A DNA stretch of 64,000 nucleotides from Labrenzia sp. PHM005 (GCF_006517275.1 NZ_CP041191.1:2909001-2973000); one strand, 5' to 3'; shown: positions 52,686-62,154, counted from the first letter of the stretch. Notes: generated by a model not told the origin, from the sequence alone. Translations and numbers: made by a program.

Positions 52686-53489
52686 ATGTCCACTTCAGAG
52701 GCATCGCGGCATTACAGGGCCTTGTTTATTTCAGACGTTCACTTGGGAACCAGGGGGTGCCAAGCTGAGCTGCTTCTGGACTTTTTGAAAGACAACGATG
52801 CAGAGACCGTTTACCTGGTCGGCGATATTGCGGACGGCTGGCGTCTGAAACGGTCTTGGTACTGGCCCCAGCTCCACAACGATGTGGTTCAAAAGATCCT
52901 GCGCAAGGGCCGCAAGGGTTCTCGTATCGTCTATATCCCCGGCAATCACGACGAGTTCCTGCGGAATTTTCTAGGCACGCATTTCGGCGGCGTCGAAGTC
53001 ACCGACAGTATCATTCACGAGACTGCCGATAAAAAACAGTATCTGGTTATCCATGGCGATCAGTTCGATGTGGTGATCCGGCACGCCAAATGGCTCGCCT
53101 TTTTTGGTGACAAGGCTTATGTCACCGCGCTCGCTGTGAATACGGTCATGAATACCATAAGGCGGCGGTTGGGGCTGACCTACTGGTCTCTGTCTGCTTG
53201 GGCTAAACTGAAGGTCAAGAATGCCGTCAGTTTCATTGGGCGGTTCGAAGATGCGCTTTGTGATGAAGCACGCCGCCAGGGCGTTGACGGCGTGATTTGC
53301 GGTCATATCCACCATGCTGCGAACCGTGATGTGAATGGCATCCACTACATCAATACAGGTGATTGGGTGGAAAGCTGTACGGCGGTTGCCGAACATCATG
53401 ATGGAACCTTTGAGGTGATCAGATGGGTAGAACAAGCCCAGACCGGTGCCGAGTTGGCGAAACCACAGGAAGCTCCGGTCGCCGCATGA
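52686..53489 (+). CDS. LpxH-like metallophosphoesterase (COG2908)
   Basis: A 267-residue calcineurin-like hydrolase. Metal-binding motifs 'LFISDVHLGTRGCQAEL', 'YLVGDIADGW', 'IVYIPGNHDEFLRN', 'YLVIHGDQFDVVIRH' and 'GVICGHIHHAANRDVNG' are all present. It resembles UDP-2,3-diacylglucosamine diphosphatases, but this longer form is widespread in genomes that also carry LpxI. Its stop overlaps the start of a glycosyltransferase gene (ATGA), so it may act on a lipid-linked sugar intermediate rather than lipid A. That is inference. Confidence 0.85.
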   Translation: MSTSEASRHYRALFISDVHLGTRGCQAELLLDFLKDNDAETVYLVGDIADGWRLKRSWYWPQLHNDVVQKILRKGRKGSRIVYIPGNHDEFLRNFLGTHFGGVEVTDSIIHETADKKQYLVIHGDQFDVVIRHAKWLAFFGDKAYVTALAVNTVMNTIRRRLGLTYWSLSAWAKLKVKNAVSFIGRFEDALCDEARRQGVDGVICGHIHHAANRDVNGIHYINTGDWVESCTAVAEHHDGTFEVIRWVEQAQTGAELAKPQEAPVAA

Positions 53490-54523
53490 GTTCCATTCTT
53501 GTTGTGACGGATGCCTGGCATCCGCAAATCAATGGTGTTGTCCGGTCATTAGAGCGGACGGCGGAAGAACTCAGCGCCCTCGGTGTTCGGGTCGAGTTTT
53601 TAACCCCGCAATCCTTCCGGACGTTGCCTTGTCCAACCTATCCGGAAATCCGCCTGTCTCTGACCCATCGGGGAACCATCCGCCGGATGATCGATGAGTT
53701 TGGCTGTGAGCATCTTCATATTGCCACAGAGGGGCCGCTCGGGCTGCTGGCTGCTAGTATTGCCAAGAAACGTGGCCAGCCATTCACGACAAGCTATCAC
53801 ACGCGTTTTCCAGAATATGTGTCCGCCAGGATGCCTGTGCCGTTGTCTTGGTCTTATGCCTGGATGCGCCGGTTTCACAACGCTGGCGATGGCTGCATGG
53901 TGGCCACGAAGTCCTTGGAAAATGATCTGAGAGATCGTGGCTTTAGTAACTTGATGCGCTGGTCGCGAGGGGTCGATGAGAACCTGTTTAAGCCCTACGA
54001 CGGCTCAGTCCTCCCGGCGGATCTACCGGGGCCGGTCTTCATGTATGTTGGCCGGGTTGCGATCGAAAAAAACATCAAGGCTTTCCTGGATCTGAAACTA
54101 AGCGGGTCAAAGGTCGTGGTTGGCGGTGGTCCGCAACTTGAAGCCTTGAGGCGGGAATACTCCGACACGCTCTTTGTGGGGTCGAAAACCGGCGAAGACC
54201 TTGCCCGTCACTATTCGGATGCGGATGTGTTTGTCTTTCCGTCACTGACGGATACGTTTGGCAACGTCATGCTGGAAGCGCTTGCGTGCGGTGTCCCGGT
54301 GGCTGCCTATCCAGTGATGGGGCCGCTCGATGTGATCGGTGGCACCGGAGCCGGGGTGCTCTCGGATAATCTTGCCGAAGCCGCCGAAGCGGCCCTCGAC
54401 ATTCCGCGCGATCATTGCCGCAGTATTGCGCTGAACTACACCTGGGCGGCGAGCAGCCGGCAGTTTCTTGAAAATTGTAATGCAGCCATCAACCGGTCAA
54501 CCACGGCAAACGCCGCTGAATAG
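53486..54523 (+). CDS. Glycosyltransferase, GT4 family
   Basis: A 345-residue GT-B glycosyltransferase. N-terminal 'ILVVTDAWHPQINGVVRSLE' (acceptor domain) and a C-terminal nucleotide-sugar domain with 'MYVGRVAIEKNIKAFLDLKL', 'VVVGGGPQLEALRREYSDTL' and 'VFVFPSLTDTFGNVMLEALA', in which the E..E type motif 'SLTDTFGNVMLEA' is intact. The start is fixed by the ATGA overlap with the LpxH-like gene. It is related to mannosyl- and glycolipid-forming enzymes such as those for membrane glycolipids under phosphate limitation. The substrate is not decided. Confidence 0.88.
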   Translation: MSSILVVTDAWHPQINGVVRSLERTAEELSALGVRVEFLTPQSFRTLPCPTYPEIRLSLTHRGTIRRMIDEFGCEHLHIATEGPLGLLAASIAKKRGQPFTTSYHTRFPEYVSARMPVPLSWSYAWMRRFHNAGDGCMVATKSLENDLRDRGFSNLMRWSRGVDENLFKPYDGSVLPADLPGPVFMYVGRVAIEKNIKAFLDLKLSGSKVVVGGGPQLEALRREYSDTLFVGSKTGEDLARHYSDADVFVFPSLTDTFGNVMLEALACGVPVAAYPVMGPLDVIGGTGAGVLSDNLAEAAEAALDIPRDHCRSIALNYTWAASSRQFLENCNAAINRSTTANAAE

Positions 54524-54654
54524 CCCGCCCACGTAACTTACCCTGCCGATCGATTGAGATTCGGGGGTGTTGTCACGGGGACAATGTTGTTGTTGCCAGC
54601 CCGAAGCCATCTGAGTACTCCTTTCCTCCATTGACAAGTTTCAAGGTGGCTTTG

Positions 54655-55677
54655 ATGACGGAAACGGCAGCACATACGGCAACGGAACCCTCCTCCTACA
54701 AGGACGCAGCAGTCACTTTTGAGGACATTCTAGATGCCGCCAATGCCATCAATGGCGTTGCAGTCAAAACACCACTTTTGAACAACCCAGCTTTGGATGA
54801 GAGAGTTGGCGGGCGTGTCTTCATCAAGCCTGAATGCCTCCAACGAAGCGGCTCGTTCAAATTCCGGGGTGCCTACAATTGTTTGCGCCAGATTGACCCG
54901 GAGATACGTTCCAAAGGTGTTGTGGCCTGTTCCTCTGGTAATCATGCGCAGGGTGTGGCTGCAAGCGCCCAAATCTTCGATATGCCGGCAACGATCGTCA
55001 TGCCGGCGGATGCGCCTGAAGTTAAGTTAACCCGGACCCGTGCTTATGGAGCGACGGTGATAACTTATGACCGGGCCAATGAAGACCGGGATCAAATTGC
55101 GTCAAGGATCTGCTCGGAAACGGGAGCGACCTTTGTCCACCCTTACAACGACCCAGCTGTCATCGCGGGTCAGGGCACGACCGGTCTGGAAATGGCCGCG
55201 CAGGCAAAAGAAATGGGCGTTCAACTGGATGACGTTTTGGCGTGTACAGGCGGCGGTGGATTGTCCAGCGGCATTGCCTTGGCGTTAGCGCATATGTCCC
55301 CCGAAACGGTGTTCCACACGGTGGAGCCGGAAAATTTCGACGACTACAAGCGCTCCTTAGAAGCTGGCACGCTGCTCTCCAATGAAGCAAAGTCAGGTTC
55401 GGTTTGTGATGCGCTATTGTCTGAAAGTCCCGGAGACATTGGATTTTCAATTCTGCGCCAGTATTCCGGAGAAGGTTATACGATAAGCGATGACCAGGCA
55501 TTAGACGCCGTCGCATTTGCGTTTTCCGAACTCAAGTTGGTGTTGGAACCGGGAGGCGCCGCAGCTTTGGCCGCTCTTCTCTCGGGAGAAATTGACCTAA
55601 AGGAAAAAACGGTTGGTGTCGTGCTGACCGGCGGAAACATCGACCCTAAGATGTTGTTTAGTTCTCTATCCCGTTAA
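54655..55677 (+). CDS. Threonine/serine dehydratase (PLP-dependent)
   Basis: A 340-residue fold-type II PLP enzyme that deaminates threonine to 2-oxobutyrate or serine to pyruvate. PLP Lys in 'RSGSFKFRGAYNCLR', 'ACSSGNHAQGVAASAQIFD', and the glycine loop 'LACTGGGGLSSGIALALAHM'. There is no C-terminal ACT/regulatory domain, so it is the short catabolic type (TdcB-like) rather than biosynthetic IlvA. The ATG at 54655 with SD aaggtgg is preferred to the TTG at 54631. Standalone gene. Confidence 0.9.
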   Translation: MTETAAHTATEPSSYKDAAVTFEDILDAANAINGVAVKTPLLNNPALDERVGGRVFIKPECLQRSGSFKFRGAYNCLRQIDPEIRSKGVVACSSGNHAQGVAASAQIFDMPATIVMPADAPEVKLTRTRAYGATVITYDRANEDRDQIASRICSETGATFVHPYNDPAVIAGQGTTGLEMAAQAKEMGVQLDDVLACTGGGGLSSGIALALAHMSPETVFHTVEPENFDDYKRSLEAGTLLSNEAKSGSVCDALLSESPGDIGFSILRQYSGEGYTISDDQALDAVAFAFSELKLVLEPGGAAALAALLSGEIDLKEKTVGVVLTGGNIDPKMLFSSLSR

Positions 55678-55979
55678 CCGGCTGTTAGGAGGCTAACCGT
55701 TACCCGGTTGCCAGCCGAATAGTTCGCTAGAAAAACCTTTGTAGCGGATCTAAAGGTAAGGGGAAATTCGTAGGGTCGCGTTATTCGAGCGGAAATATCA
55801 ACAGCTTACGCTGCGTCGGGTGTCTTTTTTGCCTAGCGCAACCTTGGTCTTTCTGTCTTCAGTACCGAAACACGCAATATTCCAAGATGTCTAACTTCGC
55901 TTGGTGGCGAAGGCCGTTTTACTATGTGCAGTCCTGGCCGGAGGGGGACGGGATTGTCAGGTGACAGTATGGAGCTGAT
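55678..55979. other. Intergenic region before the globin-coupled chemoreceptor
   Basis: 302 bp with no gene and no clear terminator for the dehydratase. The sequence around 55680-55712 (ggctgttaggaggctaaccgttacc) has a short imperfect hairpin. Nothing else noticed. Confidence 0.5.
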
Positions 55980-57311
55980 ATGCACAAACAAACGCTGAAG
56001 GACAGGCTGGCGTTTTTCCAATACACAGAAGATGATCGCGCACTGGCAAAGTCGGTTTGGCCGGCAATTCAAGCTGAGCTGCCGCGGATCATGGATGGGT
56101 TTTACGCCCATGTAAAAACAGTCCCCCATTTGGCTGATATGGTCGGAAATCAGGAGCAGCGTCTTATCGCGGCGCAGTTGTCGCATTGGGAGATGCTGTT
56201 TTCCGAAGGTCCGAGCAACAATTATCTCGACCGGTCGGTCCGCATCGGGTTGGCTCATGTGCGCATCGGATTGGACCCAAGCTGGTACATCGGCGGCTAT
56301 TCCTTTGCGATGACGCAGATCTCGGAAATCCTGATCAAGAAACGGCTGATGTCTGCGTCTAAACGGGCAAAGGCGCTGGCCGTGGTCACCAAGCTTGTCA
56401 TGCTGGACATGGATATCGCCATTTCCACGTATCACGAGAAAATGGTGGCGGACGCGGTTGCCAAGGAAGAAGAGCTCAAGGCCGCAATTACATCCTTTGA
56501 AACGACCTTGGGCAGTGTTGTTGGCGGTCTCAGCTCCGCATCCGATGAACTTGAGAACTCCTCGCGGGATTTGAACCGCGAAACCAGCTCCATCAGCGAG
56601 CGCATGCAAAACATGGATGCCTCGTCCGGCGAGACGGCGAGCGGCGTTCAGTCCAGTGCGACTGCGACGGAAGAAATGAGTGCCTCGATCGTTGAAATTG
56701 GCCGTCAGGCTGGGCAGTCCCGGGAGATGGCCTTGCAGGCGGTGCAGGGTGCGCAGAATACCAATGAATCGGTTACGAAGCTGGCCGGATTTGCAGATCA
56801 GGTTGGATCTGTCATCGGGTTGATTTCCGATATCGCAGAGCAGACCAATCTTCTTGCCTTGAACGCAACCATTGAGGCGGCCCGGGCCGGTGAAATGGGC
56901 AAAGGTTTTGCCGTTGTTGCGGCTGAAGTGAAGGAACTGGCGAGCCAGACGACAAAGGCGACCGAAGAGATCACGGAACAGATTGCTGCTATTCAGCAGG
57001 CTACACGGGAATCGGTCCAGGATATCGAGGGCATTACCACCATCATCGGCGAACTGTCGGAAATTGCCACAGGCATTGCCGCTGCTGTCGATCAGCAAGC
57101 TTCGGCTACTGCGGAGATTTCTTCGAGTGTCCAGATTGCCGCCTCTGGCACGCAGGTGTTCACCGACGAGATTTCAGCGGTACGAACTTCAGTTGATGTG
57201 GTCGACGGTACCGTTGAAGCCATTCACGAGACTTCCTTGACGCTCAAGGACCAGGCAGCCCGGCTTGGAGAAGAAGCGAACCGGTTTTTTGCCGCGGTCA
57301 AGACCGGCTAA
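55980..57311 (+). CDS. Globin-coupled methyl-accepting chemotaxis protein (HemAT-like)
   Basis: A 443-residue soluble chemoreceptor. Protoglobin domain 1-155 with the proximal haem His in '[20 protein letters not shown]' (His93), so it probably senses oxygen. Residues 165-443 form the MCP signalling domain with the hairpin tip '[20 protein letters not shown]' and '[20 protein letters not shown]'. No membrane helix and no C-terminal receptor-docking pentapeptide. It is next to a CheZ gene on the opposite strand. A terminator follows. Confidence 0.93.
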   Translation: MHKQTLKDRLAFFQYTEDDRALAKSVWPAIQAELPRIMDGFYAHVKTVPHLADMVGNQEQRLIAAQLSHWEMLFSEGPSNNYLDRSVRIGLAHVRIGLDPSWYIGGYSFAMTQISEILIKKRLMSASKRAKALAVVTKLVMLDMDIAISTYHEKMVADAVAKEEELKAAITSFETTLGSVVGGLSSASDELENSSRDLNRETSSISERMQNMDASSGETASGVQSSATATEEMSASIVEIGRQAGQSREMALQAVQGAQNTNESVTKLAGFADQVGSVIGLISDIAEQTNLLALNATIEAARAGEMGKGFAVVAAEVKELASQTTKATEEITEQIAAIQQATRESVQDIEGITTIIGELSEIATGIAAAVDQQASATAEISSSVQIAASGTQVFTDEISAVRTSVDVVDGTVEAIHETSLTLKDQAARLGEEANRFFAAVKTG

Positions 57312-57382
57312 ATCTGAATAAAGAGGGGAGGCATCGTTGAGTGGTCTTCGGACTTCTTGGCGATGCCTTAAATTACTGAACA

Positions 57383-57419
57383 CGCCGCACGGATTGTTAT
57401 CTGTGCGGCGTTTGTTTTT
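57383..57419 (+). terminator. Terminator after the globin-coupled MCP gene
   Basis: CGCCGCAC (57383-57390) and GTGCGGCG (57403-57410) form a perfect stem followed by TTTGTTTTT. Confidence 0.88.
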
Positions 57420-57468
57420 GGTGGCCGTTTTACCGGACGTCTGCAAGTCACTTCATTGCTGGGCAAAT

Positions 57469-57502
57469 AAAAAAGGGCGCCGAAGATGCGGCGCCCTTTT
57501 TC
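57469..57502 (-). terminator. Terminator for the cheZ-like gene
   Basis: On the minus strand GGGCGCC pairs with GGCGCCC around an 8-base loop, with A-rich sequence before it and a T tract after it. It lies about 20 bp after the CheZ stop codon and is flanked by tracts on both sides, so it may work in both directions. Confidence 0.9.
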
Positions 57503-57522
57503 GATAGGTTTTTAGCTTCGGC

Positions 57523-58773
57523 TTAGTTGAAGAGAGCTTGGCGTTCTGCTTCGGTCAGGTCCACCAAGGGATCTGCATTGTCATCACTGTCAGCTTCTTG
57601 CTCGATCACAGCCCAATCCGCGTCGGCTTCGGCTTCTGTAGCAGCTTCTGACTCTGATGCAGCCTCTGCCTCAACTTCAGCTGCGAGATCGGCTTGTATG
57701 TCTTCAACCGCCACCGTTTCTGATTCTACAGCTGCTTCCATATCAGCTTCGGCGTCAGTCTCAACTTCAGCATCAAACAATTTATCAATTGCAGCTTCGT
57801 CGAGAACTTCATCTCCCGCCATATTTTCAAAGTCGCCAGAGAATTCATCTGCTGGGGCTTCTTCAGCGGCTTCACTTGCAGGAGCCGGCGCAAACATGTC
57901 GTCAATGGCAGCCGCATCCATGGGCTGACTGTCTTCTGCCATAATGGCATCAATATCGGCAGCGCCGAGCGATTGTCCCATTTCGTGGCTGAAGTCAGAG
58001 GCCTCGGACGACACCTCATTGGCAACGTCAGTCAGCGCGGCGTCCAACACGTCTCCGCTGACCGACATCAATTCGTCGACGCTGTTTTGGCTAACGCCGG
58101 CGCCGGCCATCTGCGGGCCGTTCAACAAGTGTGCATCCGGGCGATTGTCGACAGGACCAGCCGTTTCATCGGCTTCGAGATCTTCAATGCCCCAAATGTT
58201 GATCATCAAATTGATGCGGCTTTCCAGATACCGCAGCACCTGAACCACCTTGTTGGTCCGCTGGCCGGTCAGATCCTGGAAGGAACACGCCATGAATATT
58301 TCAGTGGCCTTGGCATCAATGTCGTCGCAAGTCGCATCGTCAGCGCCGTTCTCCCGCAGAACCCAGGCCTTTTCCTGGATTTGCTCAGCTGCTTCAAGAA
58401 TGGACTGAGTCGCCCCTTCTGTTTGCGTGACGATGGCATCCAGTTCATGCGAGGCGTCGACAAAGCGGTTGCTTTGGTCGGTATCGTCTTTGATGTTCGC
58501 GATTTCGGCTTTGGTCCGCTCGATCGCTTCATGCATATCTGCAATATCAAGCCGGATCTTATCGAGATCGGGAACTTTGCGCTGGCGGGTGACCACTTTT
58601 TCAAGACGCCGGATCGAACTTAGGATCTCGGTTGTTTCCGGGGTCTTGTTGCGATTCAAAAACTCCTTTAGAAACCGACGTCCCCGATCGGATTCCATCA
58701 AGGTCTGTTCAAGCGTCTGATATTCGGCTTCGCCGATCAGCTCCGGTTCTGCTTGTAGTGTTTCCGCTTTCAT
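57523..58773 (-). CDS. cheZ: CheZ-family phosphatase with four FliM-like tail motifs
   Basis: CheZ removes phosphate from CheY-P to end chemotaxis signals. 416 residues, about twice the size of E. coli CheZ. Residues 50-195 form the long helical hairpin with the catalytic motif 'ACSFQDLTGQRTNKVV' (Asp167 and Gln171). Residues 200-416 form a highly acidic, Ala/Glu-rich disordered tail. In it I see four similar short motifs: 'SQNSVDELMS' (228), 'AADIDAIMAE' (271), 'DAAAIDDMFA' (286) and 'DEAAIDKLFD' (325). They resemble the CheY-binding peptide of FliM (SQAEIDALL). Next to a globin-coupled receptor gene. Confidence 0.85.
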   Translation of the reverse strand: MKAETLQAEPELIGEAEYQTLEQTLMESDRGRRFLKEFLNRNKTPETTEILSSIRRLEKVVTRQRKVPDLDKIRLDIADMHEAIERTKAEIANIKDDTDQSNRFVDASHELDAIVTQTEGATQSILEAAEQIQEKAWVLRENGADDATCDDIDAKATEIFMACSFQDLTGQRTNKVVQVLRYLESRINLMINIWGIEDLEADETAGPVDNRPDAHLLNGPQMAGAGVSQNSVDELMSVSGDVLDAALTDVANEVSSEASDFSHEMGQSLGAADIDAIMAEDSQPMDAAAIDDMFAPAPASEAAEEAPADEFSGDFENMAGDEVLDEAAIDKLFDAEVETDAEADMEAAVESETVAVEDIQADLAAEVEAEAASESEAATEAEADADWAVIEQEADSDDNADPLVDLTEAERQALFN

Positions 58774-58893
58774 AAGGACGCGATTCTCAACTCTGCAAGG
58801 GCCGTTCGGTAGCCGCTACGGACTATTCTGACTTTCAAGGTAAACTCAAAATCGTTAATTTTTTTTTGGGCTTCGACAGACGGCGTACTTTAC

Positions 58894-60069
58894 ATGTTTA
58901 AATTGTCCCCAAGCTTAAGTGCGCGTGTCTCCAGTTTGTTTGCTGTCCATTTCTTCGGTTATGGCCTGTTTCTGCCGTTCTTTCCTGTTGTTTTGGAGTT
59001 TGAAGGTTTCTCGGCAGCGGACATTGGTTTTGTCCTGGGCGCGGGCACCATAGCGCGAATTGCGGCGAGCCCAGCCTTGTCCAATCTTGCCGATCGGACC
59101 GGCCAGCGGCGCTGGTCCATCTTCATCTATTCGATTCTCGGCACAGCGTTCATCGCGCTGTTTGCGTTCGGAAACGGGCTTTATGTTCTGGGCGCTGGCG
59201 TTATTGGGTACATGGTGTTCAAAGCCCCGGTTCTGCCGCTCAGCGATGCTTATGCCTTGGATGCAGCACGCAACACAGGGGCAGATTATGCCCGGATGCG
59301 GCTTTGGGGATCAGCCGGATTTGTCGCTGCGACCATCGCGGGCGGCTGGCTGGCAACCGATGAAACCATCTGGGCGATCCTGCTTCTGATCGGTCTGGCT
59401 TCGTTTTTCACCGGTTTCGTTGTCATGTCGCTTCCGCGCCAGAGCGGGGCCGGGGACGTAGGTGTCGCCAATGACGATTCGTTGGAAGCTCCGTTTAGAA
59501 GCATTTGGTTTTGGCCTGTGCTGATGCTTATGGGGCTGTTTCAGGCAAGCCATGCGGCCTTTTATGGTTTTGGAACCTTGTACTGGCAGGCCGCGGGAAT
59601 CGCAGATCAAACCATTGGAATTCTATGGGCTATTGGTGTTGTGGCCGAGATTGCCCTGTTTACAGTTGCCGGCCGGATTGCGCTGCGGTTCGATCCTCCG
59701 GTGTTTCTGATTGTTGCCGGTGTTGCCGCAGTTATCCGATGGGGACTGTTCCCGTTTGCTGACGCGCTTTGGTCCATGGTCGCGCTTCAGCTTCTCCATG
59801 CTTTGACCTTTGGGGCAGCGCACCTTGGTGCGATTGCAATTCTCGCCAAGGTCGTTCCCAGCCGTTGGGCGGGCACGGGCCAGGGATTGCTGGCAACGTC
59901 CATTGGTTTGCAAATGGCAGCCGGGCTGAGTGTCTGTGGCGCGCTTTATGAAAGCAATCCCGATCTGCCGTTTTATGTGATGGCGGCCGTATCCGCGGTT
60001 GGAACACTTGGCATGTTTGCGCTGACACCTGTGGTGCGCCAGCGCATGGCTTCAAGCGCGGTGGACTAA
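58894..60069 (+). CDS. MFS transporter of the HcaT/MFS_1-like group
   Basis: A 391-residue protein with twelve hydrophobic helices. 'LFAVHFFGYGLFLPFFPVVL' opens it, followed by the loop 'SNLADRTGQRRWSIF' between helices 2 and 3 and 'MVFKAPVLPLSDAYALDAAR' with 'YARMRLWGSAGFVAATIAGG'. These motifs are typical of the phenylpropionate-permease-like group (HcaT). Substrate unknown. Its last 4 bp overlap the end of dgcA, which is convergent. No SD is obvious. Confidence 0.88.
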   Translation: MFKLSPSLSARVSSLFAVHFFGYGLFLPFFPVVLEFEGFSAADIGFVLGAGTIARIAASPALSNLADRTGQRRWSIFIYSILGTAFIALFAFGNGLYVLGAGVIGYMVFKAPVLPLSDAYALDAARNTGADYARMRLWGSAGFVAATIAGGWLATDETIWAILLLIGLASFFTGFVVMSLPRQSGAGDVGVANDDSLEAPFRSIWFWPVLMLMGLFQASHAAFYGFGTLYWQAAGIADQTIGILWAIGVVAEIALFTVAGRIALRFDPPVFLIVAGVAAVIRWGLFPFADALWSMVALQLLHALTFGAAHLGAIAILAKVVPSRWAGTGQGLLATSIGLQMAAGLSVCGALYESNPDLPFYVMAAVSAVGTLGMFALTPVVRQRMASSAVD

Positions 60070-61052
60070 CCCCAGAGGGCAGTTTCCGGCGGGAACAATG
60101 TGCTGCCTTCGAACACAAGGCCAGGTGTCCGATCCTCGGTCAGCAGTAAGGGACCATCAAGATCGACGAAATCGGCGCTTTGAGCCAGCAGAACTGCAGG
60201 TGCCATGGCCAATGATGTTCCCAGCATGCAGCCGACCATAATTTTGAAGTCGAGCTTTTTTGCTTCGTCAAGAAGCGCCAGCGCCTCCGTCAGGCCGCCG
60301 GATTTGTCGAGCTTGATGTTGATCGCATCATAACGGCTGCGCAGATCCTCTAGGCCATCCCGTGTGTGCAGGCTCTCATCGGCGCAGATCGTGATTTTGC
60401 GCTCCAACCCAGCCAACAGGCCATCATTGCTTGAGGGCAGGGGTTGTTCGATCAGAGCCACACCTGCGGCTTCACACGCCGCCATGTTGCTGGCAAAACA
60501 ACTGTCGTCCCAGGCTTCATTGGCATCGACGATCAACGTGCTGTCCGGAGCCGCTTTGCGCACGGCTTCGATCCGCTCGTCATCTCCGCTTCCGGAAAGT
60601 TTGACTTTCAACAGCGGTCGATGCGCGGCCTGAGCGGTTTTTTCAGCCATCGTTTCAGGAGTGCCAACGCTGATGGTGTAGGCGGTGGTCACAGGCTTCA
60701 AAGCTGCGATCCCTGCAAGATCGGTAGCCCGTTTACCGGACAGCTTTGAGTCCAGATCCCAAAGGGCGCAATCGACCGCGTTGCGGGCTGCACCTGCCGG
60801 CATTGCGGACTGCAAGGTCTCACGCGTTAGACTGTCCTGGAGAAGCGGGGCAATCTCCTGGATTTGTGCCTGCACACTTTCCATGGTCTCGCCATAGCGG
60901 GCATAAGGCACGCATTCTCCGCGGCCTGTGTGCCCGCCATCGTCTATTGACACCACCAGCACGTTGGCATGTGTCCGGGTGCCGCGGGAAATTGCGAATC
61001 CCCCCCCAGCGATTTCAAAACTTTCTTGGTCGATACGGACAGTGCGGCTCAT
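60066..61052 (-). CDS. dgcA: N-acetyl-D-glutamate racemase DgcA-like (enolase superfamily)
   Basis: A 328-residue enolase-superfamily enzyme of the dipeptide-epimerase branch. Catalytic Lys pair in 'LLKVKLSGSG', metal ligands in 'IVDANEAWDD', 'LIEQPLP' and 'ICADESLHT', and the second Lys in 'INIKLDKSGGLTEALA'. Alone it would be called an L-Ala-D/L-Glu epimerase. The 4-bp overlap with the DUF1611 gene (dgcN) points to the D-glutamate route, in which N-acetyl-D-glutamate made by DgcN is racemised by DgcA. I recall this from marine bacteria. Confidence 0.82.
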   Translation of the reverse strand: MSRTVRIDQESFEIAGGGFAISRGTRTHANVLVVSIDDGGHTGRGECVPYARYGETMESVQAQIQEIAPLLQDSLTRETLQSAMPAGAARNAVDCALWDLDSKLSGKRATDLAGIAALKPVTTAYTISVGTPETMAEKTAQAAHRPLLKVKLSGSGDDERIEAVRKAAPDSTLIVDANEAWDDSCFASNMAACEAAGVALIEQPLPSSNDGLLAGLERKITICADESLHTRDGLEDLRSRYDAINIKLDKSGGLTEALALLDEAKKLDFKIMVGCMLGTSLAMAPAVLLAQSADFVDLDGPLLLTEDRTPGLVFEGSTLFPPETALWG

Positions 61053-62062
61053 GGGGCACCGAACTCCGTCGCAACTTTATCCACCAGGCTGTCCATGCCG
61101 TAACGCACTGGATCGGTCGCAGGTAGACCATGCTCTTCGCCGACCTTTGCCAGATAGGCCTGGGCCTCCTCATCACTCAGTGCTTGGGTGTTAACAGCAA
61201 TCCCTAAGCAGCGGATGTCCGGATTGGTCAGCCGGCCACATTGAATGGTCATGTCGATGACTTGCTGGATGGTCGGCAGTGGCGTGTCGACACCGCGCAT
61301 CTTGGTACGGGTCGGTTCATGGCAGACAATAAAGCCGTCCGGCTGGGACCCATGCAGAAGGCCGAGTGTGACACCTGCAAACGACGGGTGGAACAGGGAG
61401 CCCTGGCCTTCAACAACCTGCCAGTGATCGTCATCGGTCGCTGGCGACAACCATTCGGCAGCACCTGCAATGAAGTCCGCAATGACAGCATCCAGGGAGA
61501 GGCCACGGCCTGAAATAAATACACCTGTCTGACCGGTGGCACAGAACGAGCTCTTGTAGCCACGCTCATTGAGCGCTTTGTCCATTGCCAGTGCGGTATA
61601 TTTCTTGCCGACAGAACAATCCGTTCCAACCGCCAGGATGCGTTTACCGGGTCTCTTGGTGCCTTTGCCGGTTGCGAAAGCCATATTGTTGTGGCGCACA
61701 TCATGCAGCTGCCCGCCGTGTGTGACGGCGGCTTCTGCGATTTCGGGAATATCGCCGAGCCGGACATGGAGGCCCGAAGCGACGTCCAGGCCAGCATTCA
61801 AAGCTTCAACAATCGAATCGATCCAATGGTCTGGCAGCCGACCACCAGCATTGACCGCGCCGATGACCATGGTTTTTGCACCGGCGGCGACCCCATCTGC
61901 GATCGACATGTCCGCAAGGCCTGTATCGGCCGCACAGCCGTCGAGCCGGACTTGCCCGATACACCAGTCTTTGCGCCAATCAACAATGCCGGTCGCGGTT
62001 TTGGCTGCGAGGGCATCGTGAACGTCACCTAGGAACAAAAGGTAAGGACGGGCTATTTCCAT
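61049..62062 (-). CDS. dgcN: D-glutamate N-acetyltransferase DgcN-like (DUF1611)
   Basis: A 337-residue DUF1611 protein. An N-terminal Rossmann-like region begins 'MEIARPYLLFLGDVHDALAA', and the C-terminal P-loop domain has 'ILAVGTDCSVGKKYTALAM' (Walker A-like), 'QVVEGQGSLFHPSFAGVTLG' and 'DGFIVCHEPTR'. The family is now described as acetylating D-glutamate for catabolism together with DgcA. The start at 62062 ('MEIA') matches family members. The ATG five codons upstream ('MKALSMEIA') is also possible. First gene of dgcN-dgcA. Confidence 0.83.
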   Translation of the reverse strand: MEIARPYLLFLGDVHDALAAKTATGIVDWRKDWCIGQVRLDGCAADTGLADMSIADGVAAGAKTMVIGAVNAGGRLPDHWIDSIVEALNAGLDVASGLHVRLGDIPEIAEAAVTHGGQLHDVRHNNMAFATGKGTKRPGKRILAVGTDCSVGKKYTALAMDKALNERGYKSSFCATGQTGVFISGRGLSLDAVIADFIAGAAEWLSPATDDDHWQVVEGQGSLFHPSFAGVTLGLLHGSQPDGFIVCHEPTRTKMRGVDTPLPTIQQVIDMTIQCGRLTNPDIRCLGIAVNTQALSDEEAQAYLAKVGEEHGLPATDPVRYGMDSLVDKVATEFGAP

Positions 62063-62154
62063 GGACAAAGCTTTCATCTGACTGCTGGACGTTAATCTTC
62101 GCAATCAGGTATACGGGGGGAAGTTGACGAGCGGCAAGAGGGCAACCCTCCGGA

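Noticed and set aside
55833..57098. Minus-strand open frame of 421 codons
   Set aside because: Covers the globin-coupled receptor gene on the other strand. No motifs; an artefact of the codon usage of the real gene.
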